In this document: positions 52,359 to 61,713 of the stretch, piece after piece
Position numbering within the stretch: the stretch's first letter is position 1
Layout of the letters: each line of letters begins with the position of its first letter
Origin: Pseudomonadales bacterium
Lineage (GTDB): Bacteria > Pseudomonadota > Gammaproteobacteria > Pseudomonadales > Azotimanducaceae
Length of the DNA stretch: 64,000 nucleotides
Direction of reading: 5' to 3'
Assembly (NCBI GenBank): GCA_041395945.1
Contig: JAWKZN010000001.1
Coordinates: 2,108,001 to 2,172,000, forward strand
Made by a program: the position numbers and the translations under genes
Notes under the pieces: generated by a model
Databases searched by the model: none
Told to the model about the DNA's origin: nothing
What the model saw: the letters and a program-made list of their open reading frames with translations, nothing else

Positions 52359-53369
52359 TCAACCCGGATCGGATTCGGCCCCGGCGGCGACCCGCAGCAG
52401 GCCCCGGAAGGCCCGTTTCGCGGTCGACTCCCCGGTGAGTACCCGGTGCACTTCTTCCGCGATCGGCATCGAGATCCCGTGTTTCCGGGCCAGCGCGATC
52501 ACCGCAGGCGCTGTCTTCACGCCTTCCGCCACCATCACCATTGAAGCAATCACCTCCTCGATGCTGTGACCCTTGGCGAGTTCCAGGCCCACGTGCCGGT
52601 TGCGGCTCTGCGGGCTGACACAGGTGGCAATCATGTCGCCCATTCCGGCAAGGCCCGCAAAAGTGTCCGCCTGCCCGCCCAGAGCAACACCGAGCCGCGT
52701 GACTTCAGCCAGACCCCGGGTGATCAGGGCAGACCGGGTGTTGTCTCCGGCGCCCTGGCCATCTCCCATGCCAACTGCGATGGCGATGATGTTCTTCAGC
52801 ACGCCGCCGAGTTCACAGCCGATCACATCATCGTTGGTGTATACGCGAAACAGGCCGCTCTGAAAGACACCCTGCAGGGCAGCCACGATGATCTCGTCTT
52901 CCATGGCGATGACACTGGCCGCCGCCCGCCCCTCCATGATCTCCCGAGCCAGGTTCGGGCCGGTGAGCACACCCACCGGATGGCCTGGCAGAACTTCCTT
53001 CACGACTTCAGTCATCCGATTGCCGGTACCTGCTTCAAGACCTTTGGTGAGACTCACCACCGGCACCCAGGGCCGGATGTGTCCGGCTACCTGTTGCAGA
53101 ACACCACGGAAATTCTGGGACGGTATGCCCATCACCACCACATCTGCACTGCTCACCGCTTCTTCGATGTCGGTGGTTGCGCGCAGTTCCTTAGGCAGGG
53201 TGGTGCCCGGAAGAAAACGTTCGTTGCTGTGACTGTCGTTAATCTCTTTTACCGTCGCCGCGCTGCGTGCCCAGAGGGTCACCGGCGCATTGCGCGCGAC
53301 CAGAGCAGCAACCGCGGTACCCCAGGAGCCGCCGCCGAGCAGTACCACATTCAACTTTACTTTCTGCAT
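52359..53369 (-). CDS. gpsA: NAD(P)-dependent glycerol-3-phosphate dehydrogenase
   Basis: The 336-residue GpsA has the dinucleotide motif VLLGGGSWGTAVAALVAR at the start, SNERFLPG, VGMGDGQGAGDNTRSALITRGLAE with the catalytic Lys region (VKEVLP, GCELGGVLKNIIA), and AGMGDMIATC. It makes sn-glycerol 3-phosphate from dihydroxyacetone phosphate for phospholipids. It is embedded between amidohydrolase genes; its ATG overlaps the upstream gene's stop by one base (TGATG). An isolated essential gene in a catabolic run is unusual. Confidence 0.95.
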   Translation of the reverse strand: MQKVKLNVVLLGGGSWGTAVAALVARNAPVTLWARSAATVKEINDSHSNERFLPGTTLPKELRATTDIEEAVSSADVVVMGIPSQNFRGVLQQVAGHIRPWVPVVSLTKGLEAGTGNRMTEVVKEVLPGHPVGVLTGPNLAREIMEGRAAASVIAMEDEIIVAALQGVFQSGLFRVYTNDDVIGCELGGVLKNIIAIAVGMGDGQGAGDNTRSALITRGLAEVTRLGVALGGQADTFAGLAGMGDMIATCVSPQSRNRHVGLELAKGHSIEEVIASMVMVAEGVKTAPAVIALARKHGISMPIAEEVHRVLTGESTAKRAFRGLLRVAAGAESDPG

Positions 53370-54550
53370 CAGCGCACCGCCCGACCGGCCAGGCGCTGCA
53401 TCGCCGAGCCCATCAGATCTTCGTAATTGAAGCGGTAGAAGGCATCACGTTCCGCTTCGGAGCACTGCTCGGCATCCAGACTCGCTTCGAAGCGTTTCAG
53501 CGGATTTCTGCCACCCTCCACATGGGGATAGTCCGAGCTGAAAAGACAGACCTCGGGGCCGCTGTTGCGGATGATCCAGCCCGCCGGTTCATGGGGATAG
53601 GGCGTGACCCGAACCTGCCGGCGCACATACTCGGAAGGCGTCAGCTCCAGCGCCTGAAGTCGGGTCTCATTTTTAGTGAACGCCACGGCACAGGAATCCA
53701 TCGATCGCATCCAGCCGGGTAACCAGGAGGCACCCATCTCAATGACCCCGAATTTCAGGCGCGGGTAGCGCTCGAGCACGCCATCGAAGATCAGGGTGGC
53801 CAGGGTCTGCATCGGCGCTTCCGGAATCGCCATATAGGAAACCGATGTGAAGTTGTCGTCCCCGCCGATGAAGTCCTTCACCGGCGGCAGACCGTTGACC
53901 TTGTAGACGGGGTTCAACGCGGTACCGCCGCCGACATGGTAGACGACGGGTATGCCCGCCGCTTCCACCATGGCCCACAGCGGTTCGAAACCGATGTGGC
54001 TGGGGGAGTGATCTCGTGGACAGGCCGAGGGCAGCATCAGGGCGGCGGCGCCCATATCGATGGCCTCTCTGGCGGCGGAGACTGCACGCTCGATGTCGAG
54101 GATGGGCACATAGAGTACCGGCAGCAGGCGTGCATCCACGCTGCAGAAGTCCATCATGGCCCGGTTATGCGCGGTGGCCACGCCGTAGGCGATATCCGGA
54201 TCCTCACCGCGCTCACCCATTGCCAGAGGCCGCAGACCACCGGTGGTGAAGACGAGTTGACTGGCAACACCCAGATGATCGATGGCGGCCGGACGTTCTT
54301 CCTTTATAAAGGCACCCAGCGCCGTGAATCCCTTGCGCAAAGTGATCTCAGCTTCATTTCGAGCCAGAAACTCAGGATCTTCGTAGCCGGCGCGCGCTTT
54401 CGCGACCAGCCGTTGAGCGCCTTCGTCCACCCGGGTGAATTCACGGAGCGAATGGCGCAGTGTTTCGTCTACCCAGGGTTCCAGCCAGCCCGGCGCCTCA
54501 AAAACGTGTGCGTCAGCATCGTGAACGATTCGATCGGTGATGTACGGCAT
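53369..54550 (-). CDS. Amidohydrolase-family protein (393 residues)
   Basis: A third amidohydrolase: IVHDADAHVFE with the metal-binding DxH, VVYHVGGGTALNPV, FGVIEMGASWLPGWM and LFSSDYPHVEGG with the conserved Asp. Sequence differs clearly from its two neighbours, so these are not recent tandem duplicates. It is the first gene of the leftward run, coupled to gpsA by a 1-bp overlap. Confidence 0.86.
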   Translation of the reverse strand: MPYITDRIVHDADAHVFEAPGWLEPWVDETLRHSLREFTRVDEGAQRLVAKARAGYEDPEFLARNEAEITLRKGFTALGAFIKEERPAAIDHLGVASQLVFTTGGLRPLAMGERGEDPDIAYGVATAHNRAMMDFCSVDARLLPVLYVPILDIERAVSAAREAIDMGAAALMLPSACPRDHSPSHIGFEPLWAMVEAAGIPVVYHVGGGTALNPVYKVNGLPPVKDFIGGDDNFTSVSYMAIPEAPMQTLATLIFDGVLERYPRLKFGVIEMGASWLPGWMRSMDSCAVAFTKNETRLQALELTPSEYVRRQVRVTPYPHEPAGWIIRNSGPEVCLFSSDYPHVEGGRNPLKRFEASLDAEQCSEAERDAFYRFNYEDLMGSAMQRLAGRAVR

Positions 54551-54607
54551 TGAACTCCCCCTCCAGGATTGCCCCGACCCAGAGCATTAGACGTTGCGGC
54601 CGTGTCG

Positions 54608-55960
54608 TCAAGCACCCGGGCCCGCCGCCGCAGCTTTGAGCCGTTCGCGCTCCTTCGCACCCCCCGCCCTGATGAAGAACGGGCCCAGGCAGGCGAACAG
54701 CATGAGGCCCGCCAGAATCAGGAAGGCGATCCGGTAACTGCCGGTTGCGTCGTAAATGAACCCGGCCAGCGGTGATGCGGAGATCACCAGCGGCAACTCC
54801 ACCACCCTCAGTACACCGATTGCAGCACCGAAGGACACGCTGCCCATCGCCGCGGAGACCGCAAAGGTGCGCAGCGGCGACATACCCGAATAACCGAAAC
54901 CGTACAGGCAGGCCGCACCGATCGAGAGGATGAAATCATCCGCATAGGCAAACAGAATCAGCGACAGCCCCTGACAGATCAGTGCCAGCCAGATCGTGAT
55001 ACGGGCGCCGAGATAGTCGGACATCCAGCCGACCACCGGCTTGCCCATGGCCGAAAAAAGCGCGGTGGCGGAAAGGATCAGGGCTGCGCTCTGAGCGCTG
55101 ATACCGATGTCCATCAGATGGCCGAACAGATGCAGCATGGTGGCCGAATAGACACAGCCCATCGATCCGAAAATCAGGGCGATCGCCCACATCGCCGGAG
55201 TCTTCAGCATCTCTTTCCAGTGCCAGACGCGACTGTCTTCCGCAACCACCACCATCTTTTCCGGATGGCTGTCCACATAGCGGCGACCGTCCCGTACTTC
55301 GCCGATATCCTGGGGTCGATCCACCATCAGGAAGTAGACCAGCGGCAGCAGGGTCACCGCCGTGACCGCAGCGAACACCGTGAATCCGCCCCGCCAGCCG
55401 ACGGATTCGACCAGTGCGGTAACCAGGGGCGGCATCATCACCCCGGCGAGGGACGCACCCAGCACCGCGAAGGCAATCGCCCGTCCGCGCCAGTGGTCGA
55501 ACCAGCTGATCACCGTGCGGTGCCAGGCCAGCCCGCCCATGCAGGACATGCCCACACCCATGCCCACCCCGACGATGAGGTAGTACTGCCAGAGGGCGTC
55601 GGTAAGGGCGAGGAGAAAGTAGGACGCCGCCACCACCAGGATGCCGATGAGAACCACCCGCTTCGGAGAGAAGCGGTCAAGCAGTGCGCCCAGGTAGGGG
55701 GAAATCAGCGCCCCGGTCACACCCGCCACCGAAAAGCCCATGGCAATGGCGAAGCGGCTGCCTCCGGCCAGATCCTCGGCCAGAGAAGGCAGAAACACCC
55801 CCCGGGAATAGGAGTAGAAGCCGGTGCCCAGAAAGCCCAGCATCGCTGACACAGCGACGATCACCCAGCCGTAGAAGAACGGCAGCTTTTTCAATCTCAC
55901 TCCCGGATTGCCGAAGGCGCGCCCATGCGGATCCATCGGGCCGTATGCGCAGGCCTCCAT
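54608..55960 (-). CDS. MFS transporter
   Basis: A 450-residue major facilitator with about 12 helices. FFYGWVIVAVSAMLGFLGTGFYSYSRGVFLP, the loop GALLDRFSPKRVVLIG and MGVGMSCMGGLAWHRTVISWFDHWRGRAIAFAVLGASLAGVM resemble monocarboxylate/oxalate-type carriers. Start ATG 55960 follows GGGTGAG at moderate distance. It is divergent from rimO. The likely substrate is an organic acid used by the neighbouring catabolic genes (inference). Confidence 0.88.
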   Translation of the reverse strand: MEACAYGPMDPHGRAFGNPGVRLKKLPFFYGWVIVAVSAMLGFLGTGFYSYSRGVFLPSLAEDLAGGSRFAIAMGFSVAGVTGALISPYLGALLDRFSPKRVVLIGILVVAASYFLLALTDALWQYYLIVGVGMGVGMSCMGGLAWHRTVISWFDHWRGRAIAFAVLGASLAGVMMPPLVTALVESVGWRGGFTVFAAVTAVTLLPLVYFLMVDRPQDIGEVRDGRRYVDSHPEKMVVVAEDSRVWHWKEMLKTPAMWAIALIFGSMGCVYSATMLHLFGHLMDIGISAQSAALILSATALFSAMGKPVVGWMSDYLGARITIWLALICQGLSLILFAYADDFILSIGAACLYGFGYSGMSPLRTFAVSAAMGSVSFGAAIGVLRVVELPLVISASPLAGFIYDATGSYRIAFLILAGLMLFACLGPFFIRAGGAKERERLKAAAAGPGA

Positions 55961-56121
55961 AGTAACCGACTCACCCTGTCCCGTTGCTGCAGGCGCAGCA
56001 GGCGCCCATCGGCGGGACCGGGCTGCGCGTTCGCCGGTGAGCCCGCGCGCTGGCGCTCCGGCGAGCGCGACAGGCGCAGTCGCGGTACACTGCGCGGGCC
56101 AGCCCACCGAGCACCCTTACC

Positions 56122-57432
56122 TTGTCAAAAATCGGCTTCGTCAGCCTCGGCTGCCCGAAAGCGCTCGTTGATTCCGAGCGGATCCTTACCCAGATGCGTA
56201 TCGAGGGCTATGAGATCGTCGGCAACTACACTTCCGCCGATCTGGTGGTTGTGAACACCTGCGGCTTCATTGACAGCGCCGTGGAGGAATCCCTGGACGC
56301 CATCGGCGAAGCCCTCGCTGAGAACGGCAAAGTGATCGTGACCGGCTGCCTGGGCGCGCGCAGAGAAACCATCGAGAAGGCACACCCCCAGGTACTGGCT
56401 GTGACCGGCCCACAGGCCTATGAGGAAGTGATGGGCGCCGTACACCAGTACGTGCCCAAACCCACACACAATCCCTATATCGACCTGGTGCCCGCCCAGG
56501 GGGTCAAGCTCACCCCGCGACACTTCGCTTACCTGAAAATTTCCGAAGGCTGCAATCACAGCTGCAGTTTCTGCATCATTCCGAGCATGCGCGGCAAACT
56601 GGTCAGCAGAGATGTCGGCAGTGTGCTCGAAGAGGCGGAGCGTCTGACCAGCGCCGGTGTTAAGGAACTGCTGGTGATCTCCCAGGACACCAGCGCCTAT
56701 GGGGTCGATGTCAGATACCGCACCGGTTTCTGGGGCGGCCGCCCGGTGAAGGCCAACATGGTGGAACTGGCCCGCGCCCTCGGCTCACTGGGTGCCTGGG
56801 TGCGGCTGCACTACGTGTACCCCTACCCCCATGTGGATGAGGTCATCCCGCTCATGGCGGATGGGCTGGTACTGCCGTATCTGGACATTCCCTTCCAGCA
56901 CGCCAGTCCGCGAATTCTCAAACTGATGCGTCGACCCGCAGCCAGCGAGAAGGTGCTGATGCGGATCCGCAACTGGCGCGAGCAGTGTCCGGATCTCACC
57001 CTGCGCAGCACCTTTATCGTGGGTTTTCCGGGCGAGACCGAGGCGGAATTCGAAGAACTGCTGAATTTTCTCGAAGCAGCCGAACTCGACCGGGTCGGCT
57101 GCTTCACCTACTCCCCTGTGGACGGTGCCGCAGCCAACACGCTGCCGGACCCGGTACCCCCTGCCCTGCAGCAGGAGCGCTTCGAGCGTTTCATGGAACT
57201 GCAGGCCGGGATCAGTGCCAAGCGACTGGAACGGCTCGTGGGCCGGTCACTGGATGTGATCATTGACGAGGCCGACGGCGTGAATGCAACCGGACGCACC
57301 AAGGGCGACGCACCGGACATCGATGGCAATGTGCACATCGCCGATGCTCAAGACCTCGAACCGGGCAACATCGTGTCTGTCCGGATCGAGGAATCCGACG
57401 ACTACGATCTGTTTGGTGTACCGGCAGATTAG
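56122..57432 (+). CDS. rimO: Ribosomal protein uS12 methylthiotransferase RimO
   Basis: A 436-residue radical-SAM enzyme. The N-terminal domain has three [4Fe-4S]-binding cysteines (SLGCPKALVDSE, VNTCGFIDSA, VTGCLGAR), the radical-SAM motif is CNHSCSFC and a TRAM domain closes the protein. It methylthiolates an aspartate of ribosomal protein S12. The conserved N-terminus MSKIGFVSLGCPKALVDSE begins at a TTG codon (56122), with no ATG nearby and a weak ribosome site. Confidence 0.95.
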   Translation: MSKIGFVSLGCPKALVDSERILTQMRIEGYEIVGNYTSADLVVVNTCGFIDSAVEESLDAIGEALAENGKVIVTGCLGARRETIEKAHPQVLAVTGPQAYEEVMGAVHQYVPKPTHNPYIDLVPAQGVKLTPRHFAYLKISEGCNHSCSFCIIPSMRGKLVSRDVGSVLEEAERLTSAGVKELLVISQDTSAYGVDVRYRTGFWGGRPVKANMVELARALGSLGAWVRLHYVYPYPHVDEVIPLMADGLVLPYLDIPFQHASPRILKLMRRPAASEKVLMRIRNWREQCPDLTLRSTFIVGFPGETEAEFEELLNFLEAAELDRVGCFTYSPVDGAAANTLPDPVPPALQQERFERFMELQAGISAKRLERLVGRSLDVIIDEADGVNATGRTKGDAPDIDGNVHIADAQDLEPGNIVSVRIEESDDYDLFGVPAD

Positions 57433-57434
57433 GC

Positions 57435-57836
57435 TCAGCGCGGATCCAGACGGACAAAGTATCTAGGGGGGAAGCCGGTGAGCACCCTGATTACCGGACC
57501 CAGTGGATGTTCGCTGTTCAGCCGATCGTGCTCTTCTGGTGAAACAGGCACGGCAAGATAGTCACCGGTTTCCCCACCCACTGTCACCTGCACCTCAGGA
57601 CGTACCAGCACTTCGTTGAACCATGCACGGGGCCAGTGATTGGCGGCCACGTAGAGTTTTTCCTCGCTGTCCAGCCGGGACAGCACCCGCTCCCTGCGAT
57701 TGCCGTCTTCATCCAGGATTGCAATGAGGATCGTCGTGTCGCCTGCCGGCTGGAAATAGCCCAGCAGCGACTCGAAAATCACCACGATACCGACGTAAAT
57801 CCCAAACAGAATCCCGACAATTTTCAGAATTTTCAT
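57435..57836 (-). CDS. Small DUF385/deazaflavin nitroreductase-like membrane-anchored protein
   Basis: The 133-residue protein begins with one hydrophobic helix (IVGILFGIYVGIVVIFESLLG), then a split-barrel pattern typical of deazaflavin-dependent nitroreductase-like (DUF385) proteins: YVAANHWPRAWFNEVLVRPEVQVTVGGETGDYLAVPV. F420 is not expected in most Gammaproteobacteria, so FMN or another ligand is more likely. AGGAG lies 8 nt before ATG 57836. Confidence 0.75.
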   Translation of the reverse strand: MKILKIVGILFGIYVGIVVIFESLLGYFQPAGDTTILIAILDEDGNRRERVLSRLDSEEKLYVAANHWPRAWFNEVLVRPEVQVTVGGETGDYLAVPVSPEEHDRLNSEHPLGPVIRVLTGFPPRYFVRLDPR

Positions 57837-58067
57837 TCGTTGACTCCTATCAAAACACTGTTCCAGCCACTCCGGAGATTACATTCCGGAAATACCACCG
57901 AACGGGACCACTACCTAAACTGCCAACACTCGAATACAGGTGTGACCCAGGTCGGGACAGCCATAGTGCACCACCTGTCGTGTCTTTTCATGAATGTATG
58001 AAAGCAGCACTGCAAGCGCGTTTACCGGGGTGGTGAACGAACCGATCATCAAATACAGGGAACGTCG

Positions 58068-58358
58068 ATGGCTCAACCGAAAATCAGAAACCCATACGCT
58101 GCAGTATCCATTGATGCAGGGTCCTCGGAGTGCTGTGCGGCGGCAGCCAGCATCGCCGGACAGAGGTTTCTGGTGAGTAACTCACCCCTTCTGCCACTCC
58201 AGGGCTGCAGTCGCTACGATCAGTGCGAGTGCAGATACCTGAAATGGGACGATCGCCGCCAGGAAGATCGCCGCGGCATCGACAACTGGGTTTCAAATCA
58301 GTACTACGAAGGTGACGACAAACGCGGAAGACGTCGGGGGCGCCGCCGGACGGACTGA
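58068..58358 (+). CDS. Small cysteine- and arginine-rich protein (96 residues)
   Basis: The frame starts at ATG 58068 after AGGGAA. It encodes paired Cys22-Cys23, then Cys47-x5-Cys53-x-Cys55 followed by RYLKWDDRR and a basic tail (GRRRGRRRTD). The CxC-RY-x-DRR arrangement suggests a conserved small protein, possibly metal or nucleic-acid binding, but the family has no assigned role. The gene is divergent from the DUF385-like gene (231-bp gap) and convergent with the DUF6491 gene. Confidence 0.65.
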   Translation: MAQPKIRNPYAAVSIDAGSSECCAAAASIAGQRFLVSNSPLLPLQGCSRYDQCECRYLKWDDRRQEDRRGIDNWVSNQYYEGDDKRGRRRGRRRTD

Positions 58359-58373
58359 AGTCTGAGCCGGCCG

Positions 58374-58880
58374 TCAGCGTCGCAGAGCCGCCTCGATGGA
58401 CTCCACCTGGGCCCCGGTAACCGGCTGAAACTTACCGAGACTGCAGGTCATGCCCGTACCCGGGCGATTCCTCCAGTCCCATGGCCAGCGTCTGTACCAG
58501 GGCCAGTCGAACCAGTCGGTGGGCTGGAAAGTGTCCATGTCACAGATACGACCGTAGCTGTACATCGACTTCACCCGAAGTGCCGTTGCGAATCGGAGGT
58601 CGGGACAACGTGTGCGCAGCGTGTTGAGCCAGAACTTCCCGCCTCGACCTTCGAACAGAATGCGCTGGTCGTCGAGCACCCGGAAGTTCCGATACTCGTT
58701 CCCGGCGAGACATCGTTTTGTTTCACCGTACTCCGCGGCCTCGAGGGGCTGGCTGAGAATGGATTCGATTTCTTCCTCGGTTGCCCGCGTGCGCTCCTGC
58801 ACTTCCGGTGAAGTCGCGCACCCGGTGCATGCCAGTACAAGGATCAGTGTCGCGCAGGCAGAGAGATCCAGTCCTTTCAT
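58374..58880 (-). CDS. DUF6491 family lipoprotein
   Basis: A 168-residue protein with a lipoprotein signal (LILVLACTGCA, Cys about residue 20). Then the DUF6491 pattern follows: KRCLAGNEYRNFRVLDDQRILFEGRGGKFWLNTLRTRCPDL and a C-terminal ICDMDTFQPTDWF. A small periplasmic protein of unknown role. ATG 58880 is set by the lipobox position. Confidence 0.8.
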   Translation of the reverse strand: MKGLDLSACATLILVLACTGCATSPEVQERTRATEEEIESILSQPLEAAEYGETKRCLAGNEYRNFRVLDDQRILFEGRGGKFWLNTLRTRCPDLRFATALRVKSMYSYGRICDMDTFQPTDWFDWPWYRRWPWDWRNRPGTGMTCSLGKFQPVTGAQVESIEAALRR

Positions 58881-59217
58881 CGATGCTCGGTCCTTCTGTG
58901 CAGTGTGACCAGGGCGGCGGAACTGCAGGCACATCTGCATGCAGCACCATTCCTACACCAACTGCTCAACTGTGGCTGCGTAGAGCCGCTTCGAGTATCG
59001 GTATTACTACCTAATCTGGAGCCTGCGGCCAGCAGATTCACCCGACTGGAACGGCCTTCATCAGCAGCCGTCACAACCTGCTGTCGAAATCTCGACCCGC
59101 AAATGCCCGGCCCATACGGACGACGATCACATCACGGCGGAGCACGACATACTGCTTTCGATCCTTTGTATACTCGGATACCGGAGAGCACCGGTTCGCG
59201 TTCCAGCGGGAGGGATC
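58881..59217. other. Gene-free divergent upstream region
   Basis: This 337-bp gap separates the leftward DUF6491 gene from the rightward ThDP-enzyme operon and must hold at least the operon promoter. I see no convincing open frame, RNA gene, strong palindrome or consensus -35/-10 pair. TTTGTATACT near 59164-59173 is the only AT-rich -10-like candidate. A purine-rich GGGAGGG just before ATG 59218 is the ribosome site. Confidence 0.5.
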
Positions 59218-60873
59218 ATGGCTACCATCGACGGCGCTACCATCATCGCGAGATGCCTCAGGCAACAGGGCGTTGACTACATGTTCGGCATCGTGGGCTT
59301 TCCGGTATTCGGGATTGCCGTGGCCGCACAGAAAGAGGGCATCACCTACATCGGGATGCGTAATGAGCAGTCAGCCAGCTATGCAGCGCAGGCCGCGGGC
59401 TATCTGACCGGTCGTCCGCAGGCCTGTCTGGTGGTATCCGGACCCGGCGTGATCCATGCCTTTGCCGGTCTCGCCAACGCCCGGCACAACTGCTGGCCCA
59501 TGATACTCATCGGCGGGGCTTCGCCCACCTATCAGAACGGCATGGGGGCATTTCAGGAAGAGCGCCAGGTGGAACTCGCCGCGCCTTACTGCAAATACGC
59601 CCAGGGGGTCGACAGCGTGGCGCGCATCCCCTACTACGTGGAGCAGGCTGTTCGCACCTCACTTTACGGCCGGCCTGGTCCGGTCTATCTCGACATGCCC
59701 GACAATGTGATCAGCGGCGAGATTGACGAAGACAACGTAGTCGCAGCCGCGACAATCGGCGCAGCGCCGCGCTCCCAGGCGCAACCCGACGACATTGAAG
59801 CAGCGCTGGCGGCGCTGGAATCCGCCCAGCGGCCCCTCGTGGTGGTGGGCAAGGGTATGGCCTGGTCACGGGCCGAACAGGAGGTGCGCGAATTCATCCA
59901 GCGCACCCAGCTGCCGTTCCTCGCCTCGCCCATGGGCAAAGGCATTCTGCCCGACGACGATCCGCTGTCGGTGGGTGCGGCGCGCAGCACGGCGCTGCGG
60001 GAAGCCGATCTGGTCTTCCTGATGGGCGCGCGCCTGAACTGGATCATGCATTTCGGCCTGCCGCCGCGTTTCGCGCCGGGCGTGCGGATAGTGCAGCTGG
60101 ATATTTCCGCGGAGGAGATCGGCACCAACGTGCCTGCCGAGATTGCACTGCTCGGTGACGGCAGGGCGGTTACACAGCAGCTCAATGCGGCACTTGCAGA
60201 CCGTCAGTGGTTCTATCCGGCGGATGCGCCCTGGCGCGGCTTACTGAAAGCCAGGGCCGAAGAGAATCAGGCCGCAGTCGCGCCGATGGTGGACGATGAG
60301 TCAGTGCCGATGAATTACTACCGCGCCTATCGCGATATCGAGGACTGGCTGCCCGAAAACGCCATCATCATCGGTGAGGGTGCCCACACCATGGACATCG
60401 GCCGCACCCAGATGTCCAACCGTGCTGCCCGCAACCGCCTGGACGCCGGCACCTACGGCACCATGGGTATTGGTCTGGGATTCACCATTGCCGCCGCGGT
60501 GGTACACCCGGATCGACCGATCGTAGCCGTACAGGGTGACAGCGCGTTCGGCTTTTCGGGCATGGAACTGGAAACCGTTTGCCGCTACAAACTGCCGATC
60601 AAACTCATCGTGCTGAACAACGGCGGCATCGCTGGCGGAGTTGCGGAACTGCCAGCCAACGGCCCCATTCCGCCGTTCGCCCTCACTCCGGGTGCGCACT
60701 ACGAACGCATCATGGAGGCCTTCGGCGGGCGCGGATTCTACGTGGAAGATCCACAGGACCTGCGCGGAGCGCTGGACTCAGCCCTGGCGTTTGACGGCCC
60801 CGCGCTGGTCAACGTTCGCATCAGCCCGCGGGCAGGCCGCAAGCCCCAGCAGTTCGGCTGGCTTACCACCTGA
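59218..60873 (+). CDS. Thiamine-diphosphate enzyme, oxalyl-CoA decarboxylase/2-hydroxyacyl-CoA lyase-like
   Basis: A 551-residue three-domain ThDP enzyme. The N-terminal Pyr domain has the catalytic Glu50 in RNEQSASYAAQAAGYLTG. The PP domain has GDSAFGFSGMELETVCRY from residue 440 to NNGG near 470, the Mg-ThDP motif. SGPGVIHAFAGLANA and the C-terminal RKPQQFGWL fit the oxalyl-CoA decarboxylase/2-hydroxyacyl-CoA lyase branch rather than acetolactate synthase. It would cleave 2-hydroxyacyl-CoA to formyl-CoA plus an aldehyde, or decarboxylate oxalyl-CoA. First gene of a four-gene rightward operon. Confidence 0.88.
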   Translation: MATIDGATIIARCLRQQGVDYMFGIVGFPVFGIAVAAQKEGITYIGMRNEQSASYAAQAAGYLTGRPQACLVVSGPGVIHAFAGLANARHNCWPMILIGGASPTYQNGMGAFQEERQVELAAPYCKYAQGVDSVARIPYYVEQAVRTSLYGRPGPVYLDMPDNVISGEIDEDNVVAAATIGAAPRSQAQPDDIEAALAALESAQRPLVVVGKGMAWSRAEQEVREFIQRTQLPFLASPMGKGILPDDDPLSVGAARSTALREADLVFLMGARLNWIMHFGLPPRFAPGVRIVQLDISAEEIGTNVPAEIALLGDGRAVTQQLNAALADRQWFYPADAPWRGLLKARAEENQAAVAPMVDDESVPMNYYRAYRDIEDWLPENAIIIGEGAHTMDIGRTQMSNRAARNRLDAGTYGTMGIGLGFTIAAAVVHPDRPIVAVQGDSAFGFSGMELETVCRYKLPIKLIVLNNGGIAGGVAELPANGPIPPFALTPGAHYERIMEAFGGRGFYVEDPQDLRGALDSALAFDGPALVNVRISPRAGRKPQQFGWLTT

Positions 60874-60885
60874 GGAGACAATGCC

Positions 60886-61713
60886 ATGTCAGATCGACTG
60901 AAGGGACAGGTCGCGATCATAACGGGTGCCAGCCGGGGACTGGGGCAGTACTGCGCAGCTGGTTTTGCCCAGGAAGGCGCGCGCGTTGCCGTGGTGGCCC
61001 GCACTGAGGAGGAGAAGGACCAGCGATTACCCGGCACCATCCACCACACCGCGGACCTGATACGCCGGTCCGGTGGAGAAGCCCTTGCCGTAGTCTGCAA
61101 TGTTGCAGATCCGGCGTCGGTCCAGGCAATGGTCGAAAGTGTGCTGGGCGAATGGGGCCGTATCGATATCCTGATGAACAATGCGGCAATTCAACCCCCC
61201 GGTGAACACTCTGATATTCAGGAGAAACACTGGAACCTGATGTATAACATCAACGTGAACGGTCCATTGCGCTGCATCCGCGCCGTGTTACCGACGATGC
61301 TGCAGCAGAAACACGGCAACATCATCAACATTTCATCCGCCGCCACACTGGGTGGCTCGCCGTATGGGGGAACCAAGCGGGCGCTGGAGGCTATGACGGA
61401 AGGGCTTGCCGCTGAGCTTCGCAACAGAGGCATTGCAGTGAATGCGCTGAAGCCCGTCAGTGCCATCGAAACGCCCGGGTTCCGCTTTGCCCAGTTACCC
61501 CGGGAAGAGAGTCAGGCGTCAGCTGCGAAGCTGCCGCCGCCGGACAGTTACGTCGAGGCCGCAGTACTGCTGGCATGCCAGACACCGGACACCTATACCG
61601 GCCGGATCAACAACGACGCAGAGGTCCTTGCAATCCTCGCTGATCCAGCCACGCAGGAGCGAATGAGGAAGCTGAATCCGGAAGACTGGGTTGCGGCAAT
61701 GGACGGGTCATAG
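60886..61713 (+). CDS. SDR family oxidoreductase
   Basis: A 275-residue SDR: IITGASRGLGQYCAAGFA, NNAAIQPPG, Ser in NISSAATLGGSPYGGTK with the YGGTK active-site pair. It starts 13 bp after the ThDP-enzyme gene and its stop (TAG) shares a base with the next GTG start, so it is in the same operon. In the lva-type pathway an SDR accompanies the hydroxyacyl-CoA kinase. It might oxidise a hydroxyacyl-CoA, or the aldehyde from the lyase. Confidence 0.88.
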   Translation: MSDRLKGQVAIITGASRGLGQYCAAGFAQEGARVAVVARTEEEKDQRLPGTIHHTADLIRRSGGEALAVVCNVADPASVQAMVESVLGEWGRIDILMNNAAIQPPGEHSDIQEKHWNLMYNINVNGPLRCIRAVLPTMLQQKHGNIINISSAATLGGSPYGGTKRALEAMTEGLAAELRNRGIAVNALKPVSAIETPGFRFAQLPREESQASAAKLPPPDSYVEAAVLLACQTPDTYTGRINNDAEVLAILADPATQERMRKLNPEDWVAAMDGS

